The notes below the pieces were generated by a model, which worked only from the letters and a program-made list of their open reading frames with translations, did not search any database and was not told where the DNA came from. The position numbers and the translations under genes are program-made. Of a stretch of 64,000 bases of DNA, positions 60,801 to 64,000 are shown piece by piece (the stretch's first letter is position 1; each line of letters starts with the position of its first letter). This DNA comes from Amphirosellinia nigrospora (lineage: Eukaryota; Ascomycota; Sordariomycetes; Xylariales; Xylariaceae): contig SCHM01000006.1 of assembly GCA_004123355.1 (NCBI GenBank), positions 992,001 through 1,056,000 of the forward strand, written 5' to 3'.

Positions 60801-63385
60801 TTTAATATGTTTTTTTTTGCTAAAATATTTTAATTATAATTTTTTAATAAAAATTAAAATTAATTTTTTTAAAAGCGTTAATTTTAATATATTATTATAA
60901 TTATAATAAAACTTAATATTTATAATATATTTTTTAAAAATATTTTATAATATTAAATTAAATTATAATTTTTATAATAAAAAATTATTAATAATTATAT
61001 TATATTTTAAAAATAAAAACTTAAATTAATTAATAATTATAATAAGTTTTTTTTAATATTTATTAATAATTAAACTTTAAAATTTTTTAATAAAAAATAA
61101 TATTTTAATTTAAAATAAACTAAATAAATTAATTTATTTTTAAAATATAATTTTTTAATATTATATTATTTTAATAAAAATAATATATTAACTAATTTTA
61201 TTATAAAAAAAAAAAATTTAATAATATAAAGCTAAAAAAAAATATAATATTATTTTATAATATTTTAATTAATAATAATATAATAAAATTAATTTTTATA
61301 TAAATAAAATTATATTAAATAAGTTTATATTAAAAACGTTTTTATAAATTATAATTAATTAAATAAATTTTTAAAAAAAACTATAAATATAAATATAAAA
61401 AATTTACTATTAATAAATAAAAATAATAAACTAAAAAACTTATAAAAATTAAAAAACAAATTAATTATATTTTATAAAATTTAATTATTTGAAATTTTTA
61501 TATTTAAAAATAATTTATAAAAAAATATATTATAAATATTTATTAATATTTTAATAAAATAAAATATATAAACTTATTATTAAATATTATTAATAGTTTA
61601 AATTAAATAAAAATTATAATATTATATAATAATTATATAAAATAAAACTTATTAAAATATTTAAAAATAAAACTTTTAATAAATTTATATTTTTCTAATA
61701 TTTAAATATATATAGCGCTATTTTATTATTAATTTTAAATAAATATTTAAAAAAATAAATATTAATATAATAATATATTAATTATAATAAACTATTTAAT
61801 AAATAAATATAAATTATTTTATATTATAAAAATAATTATAAAAACGCTATTAAAATATATTATAAAATTTTTTTTAAATTTTAAAATATTTATAATTATA
61901 ATTTTAAACTATAAACTTTAGTTTATTTTTATTTTATAAATAAACTATATAAACTAATAAATAAAAATATATATTAATTATTAAAATTATAAAATTATAA
62001 AATAAATAAAATTATAAATAAATATATTAATTAAAATTAAAACTATATAAACTATTATTAAAATAATTAGTTTAAATATATTTATTATAAATTATATATA
62101 AATTTTAATTTTTTATACTTTAATAAAACTATTATTTATAAAATAAAATAAACTTTTTAATATTATTTAATTTCGATTAAAAAACCGGACTATAAAAAAA
62201 AAGCTATAAAAACTATTATTAAAAAAAAACAATTTAAATAAATATATAAAAAAAATAAAAAAAAATATAATTTGTAAAATTAGCTAAAAAAACTTATATT
62301 ATATTTAAAAATATATAATTAATTAAACTAATAAAATTTATATAAATTTAATTTTAATATAAAAAACTATATATTAATTTTAAAAAAAAATAATTTTAAA
62401 AAATAAACCGTTTATTAAATAAACTAAACTTTTTTATAAATAATAAAATTTAAAATATATAAAAAAATAAAAATATATTTATATTAAATATTTTTATAAT
62501 TTAAAAATATTTAATTAATATATATAAATCGACTATAAAAATATTTAAATAATTATTATTAAGTTAAAAAATAAAAAACCCGGAAAAAAAAATAATAAAA
62601 CTTAAAAATAAAAAAAATTTATTATAAAAAAAATATAAACGTTTTAATTTTATTATTAAATATAATATTAAATAAATTAAAAAAATAAAACTTTAATAAT
62701 ATATAATATTTTATAAAAAATTTTAAAAATAATATAAAAATATTAAAAAATTTTATAATATAAACTTTAATTTAATTAAACTTTTAATATAATTATAAAT
62801 ATAGCTAATATAATATAAAATAACGTTTTTAATAAATATATTTAAAATAATAAAATTATAGCGTAAAAAAAAAAAAATAAAAAAAAAAACATATAAATAA
62901 AAAAAATATATTTATATATATTTAAATATTATATTAAACAAAAAAACTTTAAATAATATATAAAAAACTAATATAATAATTTAATAATATAAAAGTTTTA
63001 TAAAAACTTATATTAATAAAAACTTAAAGCAATTTTTTTTTTCGTTAAAAAATAGTTATAATTTTAACCCTAGTTAAATTATTTTTTTTTTAAAAAAAAT
63101 AATTATAAATCTATAAGCTTTAATAGCTATTTATTATTAGCTATAATACCTATAATTTTATTTATAGTAACTATTATTTATATAAATATATAACTGCTAT
63201 TTATAATAATATTATAATAAATAAAAATAAATATTAATAATAAATATAGCTATTTTATATAAATATTTAAACAGCTATTTATTATAAACTTAAACTTTTT
63301 TTCTTTTATTTTATTTATAAATTTTTATATATTAAATATATATAAGGTTTGTTTTTTTAAATATATAAAGCGTAATTTATATAAT
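54825..63385. mobile_element. Second decayed LTR-like element (about 8.5 kb, including a nested insertion)
   Basis: Direct repeats of about 270 bp at 54825-55100 and 63110-63385 share TTATTATTAGCTATAATAC, TAATAATAAATATAGCTATT, a poly-T tract and AAATATATAAAGC, offset 8,284 bp. After subtracting the nested block at 57.3-59.2 kb the element is about 6.6 kb, a normal LTR-retrotransposon length. The family is not assignable. It is completely broken by RIP. Confidence 0.5.
57305..59210. mobile_element. Nested insertion of about 1.9 kb
   Basis: The reverse complement of 63460-64000 runs continuously from sequence like 57180-57300 into sequence like 59211-59560. The 1.9 kb between them is therefore an insertion absent from the other copy. 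Its right end (59140-59210) matches the fragment at 29390-29472. The junctions are compatible with a TA target, and the length fits a Tc1/mariner- or pogo-type DNA transposon, but I could not establish terminal inverted repeats, so the class is inference. Confidence 0.6.
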
Positions 63386-63459
63386 AAAGATTTTTTTATT
63401 AAACTTTTAAATAAAAATTAAAGTTATATTTTTATAAAAAAATATAGCTTACGTTTTTT

Positions 63460-64000
63460 AAAAATAAGTTTTAATAAAAGCTAATTGGATATTATTTATT
63501 TATTTTATTAAAGTTTTTTAACTGGATTATTACGCTTTAAAATAAATATTTTAATTTTTTGTTTTTTAATATTATTTCGTTTTTTTTTATTATTATTAAT
63601 ATTACGTTTTTTAATTTTAAAATTATAGTTTTATTAATTAACGTTAATTAATAAGCTAAATATTATAATTATATATTTATTTATTTATTATTAATAATAT
63701 TTTATATTATAATTAAAAAATAATTAAAATAAAAATATTAAATAGTTTATTAATAATTTAATAAAATATTATAATATTTAAATTATAGTTTATTTAAAAT
63801 AATTTATAAATTAATTAATAATAATTATAAATTTATTTTTAAAAATTTTTTTATATATTTTTAATAATAATAAAAAGTTATTAATATTTTTTTTTGTTTT
63901 TATTATTATATTTTATAACTTTTTAATAAAAAAATTTATAATAATAATAAAATTAAATAGTTTAATAATTTTTTTTACGAATTATTAGTTTATATTATAT
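63460..64000 (-). repeat. Inverted copy of 57180-57300 plus 59211-59560
   Basis: Read on the minus strand, it follows those two blocks closely without the 1.9-kb insertion between them. The copy continues off the right edge of the window. Confidence 0.75.

Larger units (their letters stand above)
38096..64000. repeat. AT-rich isochore of RIP-mutated repeats (continues beyond the window)
   Basis: About 26 kb of almost pure A/T in which CA and TG dinucleotides are nearly absent while TA dominates. The surviving C and G sit mostly in CG and GCT/AGC contexts, the standard RIP footprint in Pezizomycotina. No open frame of gene size exists on either strand. It consists of decayed transposon copies and tandem arrays. 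It may be pericentromeric, subtelomeric or an interstitial heterochromatin block; the sequence alone does not say. No functional gene seen. Confidence 0.92.

Noticed and set aside
38096-64000. Mitochondrial DNA insertion, because of the AT richness
   Set aside because: There are no mitochondrial gene frames or rRNA/tRNA signatures, and CA/TG loss with internal repeats indicates RIP instead.

Overview
The window comes from the nuclear genome of a filamentous ascomycete (Pezizomycotina, most likely a Sordariomycete). Genes carry short GT..AG introns with CTAAC-type branch points. The recognisable proteins are fungal (Orc6, Trm12, Kgd4/Ymr31, Pho88, Rad14, a DUF7770 protein). The right-hand 26 kb shows the repeat-induced point mutation (RIP) seen in such fungi: almost no CA/TG, a great excess of TA, and no open frames.

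Layout. Bases 1-37,900 are a gene-bearing, ordinary-GC segment with about 14 supportable genes: ORC6 (partial, -), an Ssp120-like EF-hand protein (+), TRM12/TYW2 (-), an APH-family kinase (+), RPS18 (-, eight exons), KGD4 (+), a polynucleotide kinase/phosphatase (+), a DUF7770 protein (-), two head-to-head small secreted cysteine-rich proteins (21.8-23.6 kb), RAD14 (-), PHO88 (-), an unidentified membrane-anchored protein (-), and a crotonase-fold protein with a signal-like N-terminus (+). Long intergenic stretches hold small AT-rich tandem-repeat islands (2.2, 6.8 kb), dispersed repeat pieces (20.9, 24.3, 29.4 kb) and a fold-back element (33.3-34.0 kb). From about 37.9 kb to the end lies an AT-rich isochore built of old, heavily mutated repeats. 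Two pairs of direct repeats have spacings fitting LTR retrotransposons (47.6-54.4 and 54.8-63.4 kb), with a nested insertion of about 1.9 kb (57.3-59.2 kb) and minisatellite-like arrays.

The genes do not form one pathway. They are mostly housekeeping functions: replication and repair (ORC6, PNK, RAD14), translation and tRNA modification (RPS18, TRM12), the secretory pathway and ER (Ssp120-like, PHO88), and mitochondrial metabolism (KGD4). The only accessory-looking locus is the divergent pair of small secreted proteins, bracketed by two copies of a dispersed repeat.

A dominant technical feature is that about half of the conserved genes change reading frame, nearly always as if one base were missing from a short homopolymer (13 clear cases, plus two that are +1 or -2). 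Several of these genes are essential or highly conserved, so consensus error in the assembly is the likeliest cause. Gene models below are given across these sites.
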